A DNA stretch of 33,608 nt from Alistipes sp. (GCA_017465605.1 JAFTVW010000035.1:1-33608), one strand, 5' to 3'. Counted from the stretch's first letter, positions 1 through 9,421 are shown. Translations and numbers: made by a program. Notes: generated by a model from the sequence alone, not told the origin.

Positions 1-365
1 AAAAAACAGAGACCTTTTGATTGCTTTCAAAAGTGCGAAGCATCTGTTTTAGGAAATTTTATTGACTGACCCCTAAAATTTATCATTGCGCCGCTTTTTG
101 CTCCACTTTTTACGGCTAAAAAGTGGAATAAAACATAAAACACGCTACCAAGAACAACCTTTGCTGCAAATACACACTCCCTCCCCTTCGGGGACTCCCT
201 CTAACTTAGAGGGAGAGTTTTTGGCTGTCGCACACTGCAAGGTCTTTAATAAGCGGTTGATTCCATCATTTTTACATAGACTCTGATACTATCACCGAAG
301 GTTGGTTGATGTAAAAATGCGGAATGACGTGGTGTTTATTGTGAAATGACGTACATATAAATAAT
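1..365. repeat. Intergenic cluster of inverted repeats, no gene
   Basis: No credible gene is present. The stretch holds several perfect inverted repeats: a nested pair (AAAACAGA 3-10 with TCTGTTTT 43-50, enclosing CTTTTGA 14-20 with TCAAAAG 27-33); CCACTTTTTA 103-112 with TAAAAAGTGG 117-126; CCCC-TTC-GGGG 183-193; CTCCCTCTAA 195-204 with TTAGAGGGAG 206-215; and CATTTTTACAT 267-277 with ATGTAAAAATG 309-319. None has a clean T-tract in the sense of a known neighbour. It could be a dispersed intergenic repeat or MITE-like element, or the 3' structures of a gene left of the window. The inverted repeats are seen directly; the element class is not recognised. Confidence 0.5.
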
Positions 366-395
366 AAAACAAAAATCCCCGCAGGTTTTGCGGGG
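366..395 (-). terminator. Rho-independent terminator of the fimbrial operon
   Basis: Read on the minus strand, CCCCGC and GCGGGG (377-382 and 390-395) form a GC-rich stem closed by a 7-nt loop, followed by ATTTTTG and TTTT. It lies 34 bases past the stop codon of the last fimbrial gene, as expected for the end of a long minus-strand operon. Confidence 0.85.
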
Positions 396-428
396 AAATT
401 TGTGCTATTGCTTGTAATTCTATGCGAA

Positions 429-3400
429 TTACTGCTTAATCATCTGAATCGTTGGAGCGGTGAATAGAGTCTTAACATCGGCAAACTCTGCCTTGTAATA
501 TACTCCGCCAATCGAGGTGTAAAGCTCAACCTTATCACCCTCCCAATTGAACTGATACTCCTTACGCAAGCGCAACTCATACTTACCAGCACTTGTTACG
601 GTAACAGAACCGATACGGCTACCATTCTTCACAAGCGAGAACGATACAAACTGGTTGGCAGGAACGGCTGTCTGGCTCGAAGCGTTATCACCATAAGTGA
701 TATCGCCAGCGATTGGCTTGTTCACAACGTTGAAAGTCTTTGAGTGGTAAACCACCTGCTCCTCGTTAGAGCTGATGATGATGTCACCTGCCGACACAGC
801 ATCTTTGGTCTTGAACTTCAACACGCGACGCTCGCCTGCCACCTTCTCGCCTGTCAATGCCTGAGCTGTACCGAAAGTCGCCTCGGTTGCACGGTCAGCG
901 TCAACACGATATACAAAGCGGCCATCGCTCAACTTCTCCAACTTCTTCTGACCGCCAACAGTAGCTGTATCAAAAGTGGCATTTGCGGCAAGCTCCAACA
1001 TATCGGCCTCGATATAAACCTCGAATACCTCACCGAATGGGTCAACCGAATTGTTGTCGTGAGCCTTGAAACTTGTCAAGTCGAATGCAATCTCAACCTC
1101 CTCGTTTGGGCCGTAAGCAAACTCGATGTTGTCAACCTCCTCCGCAGGGGTGTCAGCCGAAGCGGTCTCGCCAGCCGAAGGATTAACATCGTCGATATAG
1201 TTACCTGCAAACGATGTAGCACCCGCACCCTTAATCTGCGCACCGAAACGGAACGGACGATAGTTCGACAACTCAAATACTACCGAGCGGAACTGCTGGC
1301 CTGTGTAATTCGCGCTTGGATTGCTCACCGAAGGAGAGTTCTTCTGATTCGATGCCAAACGCACTGGCTCTGCACTCTTCGCTTTATTGGTCTTCAAGTA
1401 GAGGTTGAACATACCTGCTGATGATGCATCGGGATCCAACAACGTGAAACCGAAGATACGACCACCTGAGCCCCAATGCGTCTCATCGTATGCCTTGAAA
1501 TCAAGCTCCAAGTTTGCGTGCGATGTGTCGTGATCCAAATTCGATGAGTAGAGCAAGAACTCGTCACCAGCAATCAAATCGACAGCTGCATTGCCATTAC
1601 CCTCGTCCTTAACAGCAACCTCGAAGGCAACCTTTGCTCCACGCTTCTGCGGAATAAGTTTATAGAGGATATTCTCTGCCACAGCTGTTGAGCCTGACGG
1701 CACATACGAATAACTGCTCAATCCGTTGATTGTGATATACTTTCTAAGCTCCGAGAAGGTAACAACCTTTGTCAAACGCTCGAAGTGCTTAGCCTCCAAA
1801 GTTACATACTCAATATCGCTATCTGTCGCGTGCAAGATATTCTCGAAATATACACGCTGCACGCCCGGAGCATTTACAGTATATACATATTTGTAACCGA
1901 AATCCGAAGACTCTGGCACGCCGTCACCATTGGTATCAACCTCAAACTGCTCGCCGTAGCCCTCCTCGCCCAAGCGCACGATAGGCAACACCTGACCCGC
2001 AGCCGAGCGAATATCCATATCGTTTGCCGAGATAAGCACGTCCATTGGGAACAACTCCTCGGGGCAATCGTCGGGGATATTAAAGACAATCTCGATATTC
2101 TCGCGGCCTGTGGCGATATTACCATAGACCTCGGTACTTACCCAAGCGGGAGTAAACATCTGCTGCTTAACGGTCAAGACCTTGATTGTACGCTGCAAAC
2201 GGCCATACTTCACAAGCAGTGTTCCGCGCAAAATGTTCTTCTCGCTGGCATCGGGAAGCTCATTGAGAGCGAGGGTGATTGTACCCGTTGCCGACTTTGC
2301 ATCGGCTGCAATGTTGAAATTGAATGCCGAGCTACCATCGGTAGTTGGGTTAAGACGGTTGTTATAGGTAGAAGATACATCTTGATTCTCCTCAACCCAC
2401 GTTACCGAAACATCGGCAGCATTTATAGTTGAGCTACCCAAAGCATCAACCGAGAATGTAATCGAAGTCGTGGGGGTTGTTTTCACCTCAGCTGCATCGA
2501 ACACCACGCGAGTCTCATCGACCGAGAGTTTATAGTTGGCATCTTGCACCGACTTAACCTCGTCAGAGATAGACAACCAAATGTTGTTTGTAGCGGGAGC
2601 CTCCAAAGCCTCAGCAAAGGTTGCAACGCCATAGTCCAAATTACCAACGATATTAATCTCGTAGTGGTGATTACGACGTACCAAAACCTGACGGCCATCG
2701 GCATCGGTCAACGTTACACGATAGTATTTATCGGTCGCATCGGCAGTGCCGCTCACCACATTCTTACCACGAATAATTACCGATACGGGGTCGGTACCCG
2801 AGTTCTCAGTCTCGAAGATAAAGGTCTCGATAGCGGTATCAACATCGACGATATCGCTGAGCTTATCCATATTCTGAGGCAGGGTAACATTCTTCACATC
2901 TACCCACTTTGCCACGCTACCCGCTTGGAGTCCGTACTCAGGGGTATAATCGTCGCTCGTATAGGTTGGGAAGCCGTAGGTTGAGTGATAAGGTGCTACG
3001 GTACCGAATGCCTGTGAGTTGCAAACGGTGAAACCTGTCACCTGAAAATATGTTCCACCCCACAACTTACCAGCCGAATCAGCAGTCGCACCACTCGATG
3101 CAACGGTAACACGCGCTTGGTTGCGCAACATAACGATAGGCTTACCCTTACCGCCAGCCTCTACGGTGTTGGTTTGAGTAGTAATCCACTGCTTAACCTG
3201 CTCACCATTGACATAAGACGAAGGGACCTCCACGCGAGCCCAATAGATCATCATACCTGAGCTACCCTCCAAAATCGACAACAAGTCATCTTCTGTATGG
3301 CCTCGGAATGTAGCCTCGATATCGTCAAAATAGCTCATATTCTGGTTTGCCACGAAGTGCATAATGCGTGTATTATTGGGAATATTCGCATTGAATGTTC

Positions 3401-3689
3401 CGCTCAGAGCATTCTGCTGACCTGTGTACTCAGCCTGCTCGGCCGTGATAAACAAGCCCTCACCATTGAAGCAGAAGATGTGCAAAGTCTGAATACCTCG
3501 TCCATCGGGGTCAACGGCACGCGTCTTAACCTCGATTTCATCGGGAATTGTCACACCGAAGCTGATGCTTACCTCATCGCCACTTACCTCTGGTGTGATA
3601 GGCTGCTCGGGCAGGATATCCTCCTGATGGCAAGCCACCGAGGCAAAGCCGATGGCCAAGGCGAACATTATTTTAAGTAAACTCTTCAT
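429..3689 (-). CDS. Large fimbrial minor subunit (DUF4906-like lipoprotein)
   Basis: This is a 1086-residue exported lipoprotein and the last gene of the fimbrial operon. It has an N-terminal hydrophobic leader ending at Cys20 (SVAC, a weak lipobox), then a TRA motif with Arg57 that could be the processing site seen in fimbrillins. The N-terminal part resembles Mfa-type beta-sandwich subunits, with a helix-poor stretch carrying the signature IQTLHIFCFNGEG and later FQVTGFTVCNSQAFGTVAPY, features I associate with DUF4906 proteins of Bacteroidales fimbrial loci. The remainder (about residues 380-1086) is beta-rich and looks like several Ig-like modules. No von Willebrand A domain of the Mfa5 kind is visible. 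Its size and last position suggest a tip or surface-exposed accessory subunit. Start chosen at ATG 3689, which gives the leader directly. The family call is from recognition of the pattern, not a search. Confidence 0.75.
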   Translation of the reverse strand: MKSLLKIMFALAIGFASVACHQEDILPEQPITPEVSGDEVSISFGVTIPDEIEVKTRAVDPDGRGIQTLHIFCFNGEGLFITAEQAEYTGQQNALSGTFNANIPNNTRIMHFVANQNMSYFDDIEATFRGHTEDDLLSILEGSSGMMIYWARVEVPSSYVNGEQVKQWITTQTNTVEAGGKGKPIVMLRNQARVTVASSGATADSAGKLWGGTYFQVTGFTVCNSQAFGTVAPYHSTYGFPTYTSDDYTPEYGLQAGSVAKWVDVKNVTLPQNMDKLSDIVDVDTAIETFIFETENSGTDPVSVIIRGKNVVSGTADATDKYYRVTLTDADGRQVLVRRNHHYEINIVGNLDYGVATFAEALEAPATNNIWLSISDEVKSVQDANYKLSVDETRVVFDAAEVKTTPTTSITFSVDALGSSTINAADVSVTWVEENQDVSSTYNNRLNPTTDGSSAFNFNIAADAKSATGTITLALNELPDASEKNILRGTLLVKYGRLQRTIKVLTVKQQMFTPAWVSTEVYGNIATGRENIEIVFNIPDDCPEELFPMDVLISANDMDIRSAAGQVLPIVRLGEEGYGEQFEVDTNGDGVPESSDFGYKYVYTVNAPGVQRVYFENILHATDSDIEYVTLEAKHFERLTKVVTFSELRKYITINGLSSYSYVPSGSTAVAENILYKLIPQKRGAKVAFEVAVKDEGNGNAAVDLIAGDEFLLYSSNLDHDTSHANLELDFKAYDETHWGSGGRIFGFTLLDPDASSAGMFNLYLKTNKAKSAEPVRLASNQKNSPSVSNPSANYTGQQFRSVVFELSNYRPFRFGAQIKGAGATSFAGNYIDDVNPSAGETASADTPAEEVDNIEFAYGPNEEVEIAFDLTSFKAHDNNSVDPFGEVFEVYIEADMLELAANATFDTATVGGQKKLEKLSDGRFVYRVDADRATEATFGTAQALTGEKVAGERRVLKFKTKDAVSAGDIIISSNEEQVVYHSKTFNVVNKPIAGDITYGDNASSQTAVPANQFVSFSLVKNGSRIGSVTVTSAGKYELRLRKEYQFNWEGDKVELYTSIGGVYYKAEFADVKTLFTAPTIQMIKQ

Positions 3690-3727
3690 ATCTTATACGT
3701 TTTTATATTCAGTTAATGAGTGCCTAA

Positions 3728-6715
3728 TTATCTATCGTTTACGTCGTATGAATCGCGGATACAACGGATAGCTGTACCAGTTGTTGTGTTCTGCGAGTTG
3801 GCAACAGGGCCACTTGCAGAGTAGTAGTAAGCTGCATTCAAGAGGTAGTCGATAGCTGCATTGGCATTGTCGTTTGAGCCGCTCTGCAAATCCAAGATGA
3901 TTCCAATCTCGGCAGCTGTTGGCAATCGCCAATCATCGAATACTCGGCCATCGGCTGCAACCTCCACATAGTTCATACAGTGCTCACGCGCAACAGCTGC
4001 GGTGGTGGCATTGTTACCGAAGGTGATATTACCTGCTCCTGAGTTGATGAATCCAAGTCGTGACGCAATCATAAACGAAGGCGAAACGATATTTGAGTTG
4101 TCAGTCGTAGTGGCAGTATATCCACTCTCGACATCAGTAGTCTCCACTCCATTAGCATCGACGATTCTGGGACGAGCCACAGTGTAACGGCTTGATGTTG
4201 CCGTAACGCGGACGTGATACATACGGGCATTACCATTCTCGGCGTTACTATGGCCAACTGTACTGCCTCCCCAATTATAGTAGTCGATATCGTAAGACCT
4301 CTGAGTCTGACTAAACTGGTTTGGTGCGCCATTTGTGCCGCGTGTAACATCGCGATTCACCTTTGAACGCCAGAAACCACTCGATGATGTATGATAATCG
4401 TGAACCACATTTCCATTGTTCATTCCATCATACGACACACCCACAATCGAACCACGCTTCTCCAAATATGTGGTAGGCTCGGTTGCTGTACCTTCAATGA
4501 AGTCATCACGATATGAGTACCAACCCACGATATTGGTGATATAAACCAACGGATACTGCTCTACTCGGAAGTCGGCTGTAAGGCCCTGCTCATTCTCAAC
4601 CTCGAACTCCAAGTAACGGATTGTATTGTAGTGGGTCTCCTCGCCACCAGCCTGCTGCTGAATCTGAGCAACTGCGGTATCGTAGGCAGCCTTCTTTGTG
4701 TTGTAATCGTTAATTGCCGTCTGATATGCAGTTAGCTGTGTCTGATACGTCTGATACTCTGCCGAACTCTGCCAAGTTGCAAGCTGCGTGTTATAGGCAG
4801 GAAGAGTAACATTGATGTATGTGTTGTATGCCGCCAAACGGTCACTGTATGTAGCAACGTCGCTATTGTACTGAGCAATCGCTGCGTCCCACTCACGCTG
4901 AGTCTCGGTGTCGGCAGTCCAAGCTGAATACTCCCAATCAGTCAAACCTCCCCAAGTCCAACTTCTTGTTCCTGTTTGCAATTCAAAAGTCACAGTGCCA
5001 TCAGATGCCGTAGTGTAACGATAGTTCGTGCGACTTGTACTATTCCAACCCGGCACAGTATCCTCTGGCTTATAATTATCGGGATTGGGAGCAACGGGAG
5101 TTGTTGGCTCGGCAACCACATCGGGAGCAGCTGGGCGACCAGCTGGCTCGGTTGGAGCTGTCACGTCGGGATATACGGGAGCCACCAAAGCCGCAATCGC
5201 AGCATCTATCTCCTCCTGAGTAGCGGGGATAATGGGCGAATTGATTGTAATCGGGCCATTAAGCACATCATTAGGAGCAGTAGCCGATATTGTCTGCTGA
5301 ACGGCATCGCTCAAACCTACGATTTGGCTATACTTGTTCTTATAATATGCCAAGTAACCATCACCACGATACTCCGCAGAGAAAGCCTCGTCGTCGATAT
5401 CCTTCAAGCGGATAGCTGTGATAGGCGATGAAGATGAGAACGAGAGCTGCTCGGCGTCCATATTGGCATTATAAATCTTCACAACCTCCTTGTTGAGCGT
5501 GAGGTATGCGGGCTTATTTGAGCTATCACCGATTGTGATATCAACATCGACCCAGGGAAGAGTAGAGAAATTGATTCCCTCCAACTCTACAACCGATGTA
5601 CGGTCGTCAGCTCCTGCTGTGTTGATAACGACATCTACCGTATAGCACTTATTGCGCTCGAACTTCATATCCTCGCTCAAAGGAATCTTATACCAGCTAT
5701 TGCAAGCCACAAACTCGTTGCCATCGCTCGCCTCGCCATTCTTATTCCACTTAACGGGGATATTCACAACCAAAGCAGTTGCATCTTGTGGGTCAGACTC
5801 GCCCCAAGCGTGAGCGTAAGCGTAGCCCACAACCTGAATCTTATGAATAGGAGCCTCGGCGGTGCTACCCGTCTGAGCTGTCCAGATATAAGTGTGCTCG
5901 TTGGGACCCAAATCGATGGTTGTAATCAACTCCTGCTCGGCCAATGCTACGGTGTTCTTTGGCAAAACGTAGCTCTTCACGGGCAACATATTGAAATAAT
6001 AGAGTGCGCTACCGTGTGTCGCACCATCGGCGAGGTGCTGGAAGAAGTTTACATCGTCACCCTGCGAGATGTTAACCACAATCTTTGCAGCAGCACGCTC
6101 CAACGAGGCCGAGAGCTTCATTGTCTCGCCATTGCCCGATGTGCTATTCACTACCTGACCATCGGCAGCACCCGCAACGGCCTGCATCACGAATGTTTCG
6201 GGAGGAGTTCCGCCACCGAGCTTAGTGCCTGTAACGTGCAACCAAGAGGTCTTGATACCGCCTGTCTCGGTCACCTCGTTCTGAACCCAATCCTCCAAAG
6301 CCGAGAGCGAGGTCAAAGCCGACGCATCAGCCGAAGAGATTGAGGCATTAGCAACCAAATAGAATGTATATTTCGCATTCTGCACAAACTTCGCATCGGC
6401 ACGCTTCACAGAGAGGGTCAATGTTCCCGCTCCATCTTCGGCAGCACCGTTATTGTTGCCTACTGCGCTACGCTCATAATGCACGACCGAGCCAGCACCA
6501 TCGCCATCGCTCTTTACAACGAAGACGTCGATATGCTTCACCGTACGCTCCACATTGGTATCCGCAGCACGAGTCGCCACCTGATCACCCAACAAGGTTG
6601 TGATAGTAATCTGACCATCACCAGTCTGAATGCTGTCAAGCTCGTCGGTGTGGGTACAAGCTCCCAACGCGATAGCCGCGCAACATATTAGAGTATAATA
6701 TATAAACCTTTTCAT
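3728..6715 (-). CDS. Probable fimbrial tip adhesin with PxxP/Tyr-heptad stalk and FISUMP-like C-terminus
   Basis: This 995-residue lipoprotein has a leader with lipobox LGAC (Cys20) and an Arg49-Ala50 site in VATRAAD matching fimbrillin maturation sites. Residues about 30-400 look like a fimbrillin-type N-terminal region, including LPWVDVDITI. Residues 513-555 hold 12 prolines, many in PxxP spacing. A tryptophan-rich linker follows (557-600). Then comes a predicted helix (602-688) with aromatic residues every seven positions: Tyr616, 623, 630; Tyr641, Trp648; Tyr657, 664, 671, 678. The C-terminus (about 915-995) contains HCMNYVEV, DWRLPTAAEI and IRCIRD, which resemble the FISUMP domain found in surface proteins of Bacteroidota and Fibrobacter. 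It lies 38 bases upstream of the 1086-aa gene. A tip adhesin role is inferred from size, position and head-stalk layout. Confidence 0.78.
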   Translation of the reverse strand: MKRFIYYTLICCAAIALGACTHTDELDSIQTGDGQITITTLLGDQVATRAADTNVERTVKHIDVFVVKSDGDGAGSVVHYERSAVGNNNGAAEDGAGTLTLSVKRADAKFVQNAKYTFYLVANASISSADASALTSLSALEDWVQNEVTETGGIKTSWLHVTGTKLGGGTPPETFVMQAVAGAADGQVVNSTSGNGETMKLSASLERAAAKIVVNISQGDDVNFFQHLADGATHGSALYYFNMLPVKSYVLPKNTVALAEQELITTIDLGPNEHTYIWTAQTGSTAEAPIHKIQVVGYAYAHAWGESDPQDATALVVNIPVKWNKNGEASDGNEFVACNSWYKIPLSEDMKFERNKCYTVDVVINTAGADDRTSVVELEGINFSTLPWVDVDITIGDSSNKPAYLTLNKEVVKIYNANMDAEQLSFSSSSPITAIRLKDIDDEAFSAEYRGDGYLAYYKNKYSQIVGLSDAVQQTISATAPNDVLNGPITINSPIIPATQEEIDAAIAALVAPVYPDVTAPTEPAGRPAAPDVVAEPTTPVAPNPDNYKPEDTVPGWNSTSRTNYRYTTASDGTVTFELQTGTRSWTWGGLTDWEYSAWTADTETQREWDAAIAQYNSDVATYSDRLAAYNTYINVTLPAYNTQLATWQSSAEYQTYQTQLTAYQTAINDYNTKKAAYDTAVAQIQQQAGGEETHYNTIRYLEFEVENEQGLTADFRVEQYPLVYITNIVGWYSYRDDFIEGTATEPTTYLEKRGSIVGVSYDGMNNGNVVHDYHTSSSGFWRSKVNRDVTRGTNGAPNQFSQTQRSYDIDYYNWGGSTVGHSNAENGNARMYHVRVTATSSRYTVARPRIVDANGVETTDVESGYTATTTDNSNIVSPSFMIASRLGFINSGAGNITFGNNATTAAVAREHCMNYVEVAADGRVFDDWRLPTAAEIGIILDLQSGSNDNANAAIDYLLNAAYYYSASGPVANSQNTTTGTAIRCIRDSYDVNDR

Positions 6716-6738
6716 TGTACTAAACTATGATCAAATGA

Positions 6739-8367
6739 TTATTCTTGCGTAATTTCGATATATGTGTGGTTATTACCGCTATCGGGCCAATAGGTCGATG
6801 TACTTGTTGCACCCATATTGATAAGCAGCAGCTTATAATCGGTATGCCACAACGAGTTGTGCGATATAGCCAACTTAAATTTCGAGTCCGTAGGATTCTG
6901 CTTCAATGGGGTAACGCGTACCTCATAGAATGTATCCTTATTTTCAGCAGCCACCGTAATTGGAGTCATTGTTGACTGTGCGGCATCGCTATATACGGGA
7001 GTTGCCTCCACTGTGACGGGGTTGGTCGATGTAACCTTGAAAACCTCAATGCGATACTCATCATTCTCGGCACTGAACAATACAGGCTTCCAAGTAGCAC
7101 CAATCGGAGCACTCATTCTCAAATAGCCCTTGAATGGAGTGGGGTTAGTAGCATCGTACCTAACCTTTGGTGCAACGGTTGCTGTCGAGCTCACGTCGGG
7201 AGCTGCGAGCAGATTGGTATTGATTGCGGGGGTAAAGCTACCTGTCAAATCCCACGATACATCTTCCCAATCCTTAACCGTATATGACACCTCGATACCG
7301 CCCTCGCCATTCACCAAAGCGCGCACCTGATAGTCGTGGTTACGAGCTATTGCAGGGAGAGCCACATAGCGGGTCTGCTCTGCGCCAGCACCAACCTGAT
7401 ACTTAATCTCGTAGTAGTAACCGTTACCGGCAGGAGCCGACTTTGCGTTATCTACAAATGTGCAGGCCTCCGAAGTCTCGGCAACGGTACAAGCACCTGC
7501 CAAAGTGTAATCCACAACATTTACGGTTGCGGCTGCGAGAATCTTATCAACCGCCTTACCGCCATCGGCAATGGCAAATGTGTGAGCCGAAGTTGCAGAG
7601 GCATAAGTTGGAGTGTTATTATTGAACCAAGCAGGCGAAGTATTCACCGTGAGCAACTGCTCCTTCGAGAGGCTCGACAAAAGCAAACCATTTTGGGGCA
7701 TCTTGCCGCTATGGAGTGTCAATGCAGTAACCTTCAAGTCGAAAGCCGAAGTCTTTGCAATCAAGAACTGGGTCTTAGCAACGGCGCGGAACACCGACAT
7801 ATCAACCAGCTTGTGAGGAGTTGCGCTATGCAAATCGGCCGAAGTAACCGACACATTCTCCCAATGCGAGATAGGCATCAACGCGGGCTCACCGGGTGTA
7901 CCCTCTGCCACAGAGCCCAAAATCGGAGTTGAGCCACCTGCAACATTCGCAAAGCGAGCATTAATCAACTGTGGATAGGTTGTTGCACCGTCCAACGTAA
8001 GAGGAGTTCCATCGGGATTGGTGATAGCACCAAACTTCGCAGGGTTAACAACTGCTACCAAGAGGTAATTAGCACCACCATCGCCGCACATTGGCAAATC
8101 AACGTGGATTGATACGTTTGTATATGTATTGCTAAACGTAGCGCGTCGCCAGCCAGCCGCATTGTCAGAGATCTGAGTTCCATTAATCTGGAAAGCCCAT
8201 ACCATAGCCTCCTCAATTTGGTCACCCTGCTGCTCCGAAGTAGAGCCTGCGCGAGACAAGTTCACCATCAAAGAGACGTCGGTCATCGAGTGACTCTCCT
8301 CCTTGACACAGCTTGCAAACATCATCGCCAAGCAAACTATCGATATTATATATATAAATCTTCTCAT
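6739..8367 (-). CDS. Fimbrial minor subunit (fimbrillin-like lipoprotein)
   Basis: This 542-residue protein has a leader with FASC (Cys20) and an Arg39-Ala40 site shortly after it. The N-terminal half shows the Mfa/FimA-type pattern: VSIHVDLP, NYLLVAVVNPAKF and, near residue 370, the YTVKDWEDVSWDL stretch like the closing strand of fimbrillin domains. The C-terminal third (about 385-542) is a second beta-rich domain with no motif I recognise. It lies 14 bases after the anchor gene and 23 bases before the 995-aa gene, so it is almost certainly cotranscribed. In P. gingivalis the genes after mfa2 encode accessory subunits (Mfa3-Mfa5) that ride on the shaft tip; a similar role is likely, but orthology cannot be shown here. 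Confidence 0.75.
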   Translation of the reverse strand: MRRFIYIISIVCLAMMFASCVKEESHSMTDVSLMVNLSRAGSTSEQQGDQIEEAMVWAFQINGTQISDNAAGWRRATFSNTYTNVSIHVDLPMCGDGGANYLLVAVVNPAKFGAITNPDGTPLTLDGATTYPQLINARFANVAGGSTPILGSVAEGTPGEPALMPISHWENVSVTSADLHSATPHKLVDMSVFRAVAKTQFLIAKTSAFDLKVTALTLHSGKMPQNGLLLSSLSKEQLLTVNTSPAWFNNNTPTYASATSAHTFAIADGGKAVDKILAAATVNVVDYTLAGACTVAETSEACTFVDNAKSAPAGNGYYYEIKYQVGAGAEQTRYVALPAIARNHDYQVRALVNGEGGIEVSYTVKDWEDVSWDLTGSFTPAINTNLLAAPDVSSTATVAPKVRYDATNPTPFKGYLRMSAPIGATWKPVLFSAENDEYRIEVFKVTSTNPVTVEATPVYSDAAQSTMTPITVAAENKDTFYEVRVTPLKQNPTDSKFKLAISHNSLWHTDYKLLLINMGATSTSTYWPDSGNNHTYIEITQE

Positions 8368-8381
8368 TGTCTCAATTCGTT

Positions 8382-9299
8382 TTAGCTAAAATCGGGAGTT
8401 ACGGGGACATTCAACCAATCGGGAATGGTGACAGTCACGCCCATACTCGTAAATTTCACAACAATAGGAATCAATACCTCCTGCTTTGTAACGTCAATCT
8501 GGGGATAGAGTGTCAAAAAATCCTTCAAAGCCAAAGTATTCAACACGTTGCCCGTTGACTTCTCCACCAACTCAAACTCCACGTCTGAGTCCTTCGAGTG
8601 ACGCATAATGTTGAAGTATGAGTCCAACACGCCACCGCTTTTAAGCGAGAAGGTAGGATTGTATGTAGTCTTATTACCATTAGCCGTATTGGTAAAGTCG
8701 GTCTGCGGAAGAAGATTCTTTACTCGAAGCTCCAATGCGTCGGGCTTCGCAGCCGCAGCTCTTGTCGAAGAGTTCTGACTTGCGCCATTCTCGAAATATC
8801 CCTCAACTTTATAAGATACCTTCAAGTGAGATGAGCGGAAAGGAACATCGTCCTCATACCAATCGTCCTTAGGCATTACAAATTCTAACTGACCCAAATA
8901 CAGCGAGTCATTACCCTCTATCGCGCCACCGCTATTCAAATTGGGGTGCTGCATCTGTATCTCGGCCATATTGGTCGCCGAGGTATTTGTAACCTCTGTT
9001 TTATTGAAGCCGTTACCTACGCCGACAACTCGATATTTGCCGGGGCCGAGGTTGAGCTTCGTTCCCTGAAATGCTTTCAGTTCGTTCTGCTCGATAAGTT
9101 TGGTCTGCACCAAACGGTCATCGTTATCAAAAACATACAGGTTTACACGCGTGATCTGCTCGGGAAATATATCCCAAGTAACATCGCCCGTATAGCTAAA
9201 GGTGAGTGTGCACCTCTCGCAATCATCGTAGTTCTCCTTGATGCAGCTCGCGAGCAGAACGACCGAGGCGAGCAGGTACAAGTATAGAAATCTTTTCAT
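8382..9299 (-). CDS. FimB/Mfa2-family fimbrial anchor lipoprotein
   Basis: The protein is about 305 residues from the chosen start. It has a strong lipoprotein leader, MKRFLYLYLLASVVLLASC, then the Mfa2/FimB signature with cysteines in YDDCERCTL and the strand RVNLYVFDNDD. Members of this family sit in the outer membrane, end the fimbria and set its length. Unlike the other lipoprotein subunits of the operon it has no Arg-Ala site soon after the lipid cysteine, which fits an anchor that is not proteolytically matured. Its C-terminus (VTIPDWLNVPVTPDF) closely resembles that of the preceding fimbrillin. In-frame ATGs also occur at 9323 and 9305; the ATG at 9299 is preferred because it begins the leader at MKRF, as in the other subunits. 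Confidence 0.85.
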   Translation of the reverse strand: MKRFLYLYLLASVVLLASCIKENYDDCERCTLTFSYTGDVTWDIFPEQITRVNLYVFDNDDRLVQTKLIEQNELKAFQGTKLNLGPGKYRVVGVGNGFNKTEVTNTSATNMAEIQMQHPNLNSGGAIEGNDSLYLGQLEFVMPKDDWYEDDVPFRSSHLKVSYKVEGYFENGASQNSSTRAAAAKPDALELRVKNLLPQTDFTNTANGNKTTYNPTFSLKSGGVLDSYFNIMRHSKDSDVEFELVEKSTGNVLNTLALKDFLTLYPQIDVTKQEVLIPIVVKFTSMGVTVTIPDWLNVPVTPDFS

Positions 9300-9355
9300 A
9301 CACATCTTAATTTTTGGGCGCATCGCGCCTGTTTGTTGAATTTGTTTTTCAAAGC

Positions 9356-9379
9356 TGGGGTCGAATCAATCCGACCCCA
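9356..9379 (-). promoter_or_regulatory. Stem-loop between major fimbrillin and anchor genes
   Basis: TGGGGTCG (9356-9363) and CGACCCCA (9372-9379) form a perfect 8-bp GC-rich stem with an 8-nt loop, 43 bases after the fimbrillin stop codon. On the minus strand it is followed by GCTTTGAAAAAC rather than a T-tract, so it is not a classic terminator. It more likely protects the 3' end of a processed fimbrillin mRNA or attenuates readthrough, letting the major subunit be made in excess over anchor and tip proteins. Confidence 0.55.
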
Positions 9380-9421
9380 ACTTCGTCGGAAATTTATTGT
9401 TTAACCTAAAAGTTCTATCAA

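Noticed and set aside
86-286. 66-codon reading frame on the plus strand at the left edge
   Set aside because: It runs through the inverted-repeat cluster, has no recognisable domain, and its codons reflect the palindromes.
744-1421. Long plus-strand frames opposite the fimbrial genes
   Set aside because: They mirror the codon pattern of the minus-strand genes and lack starts with promoters; their translations are Cys/Arg/Leu-rich shadows.
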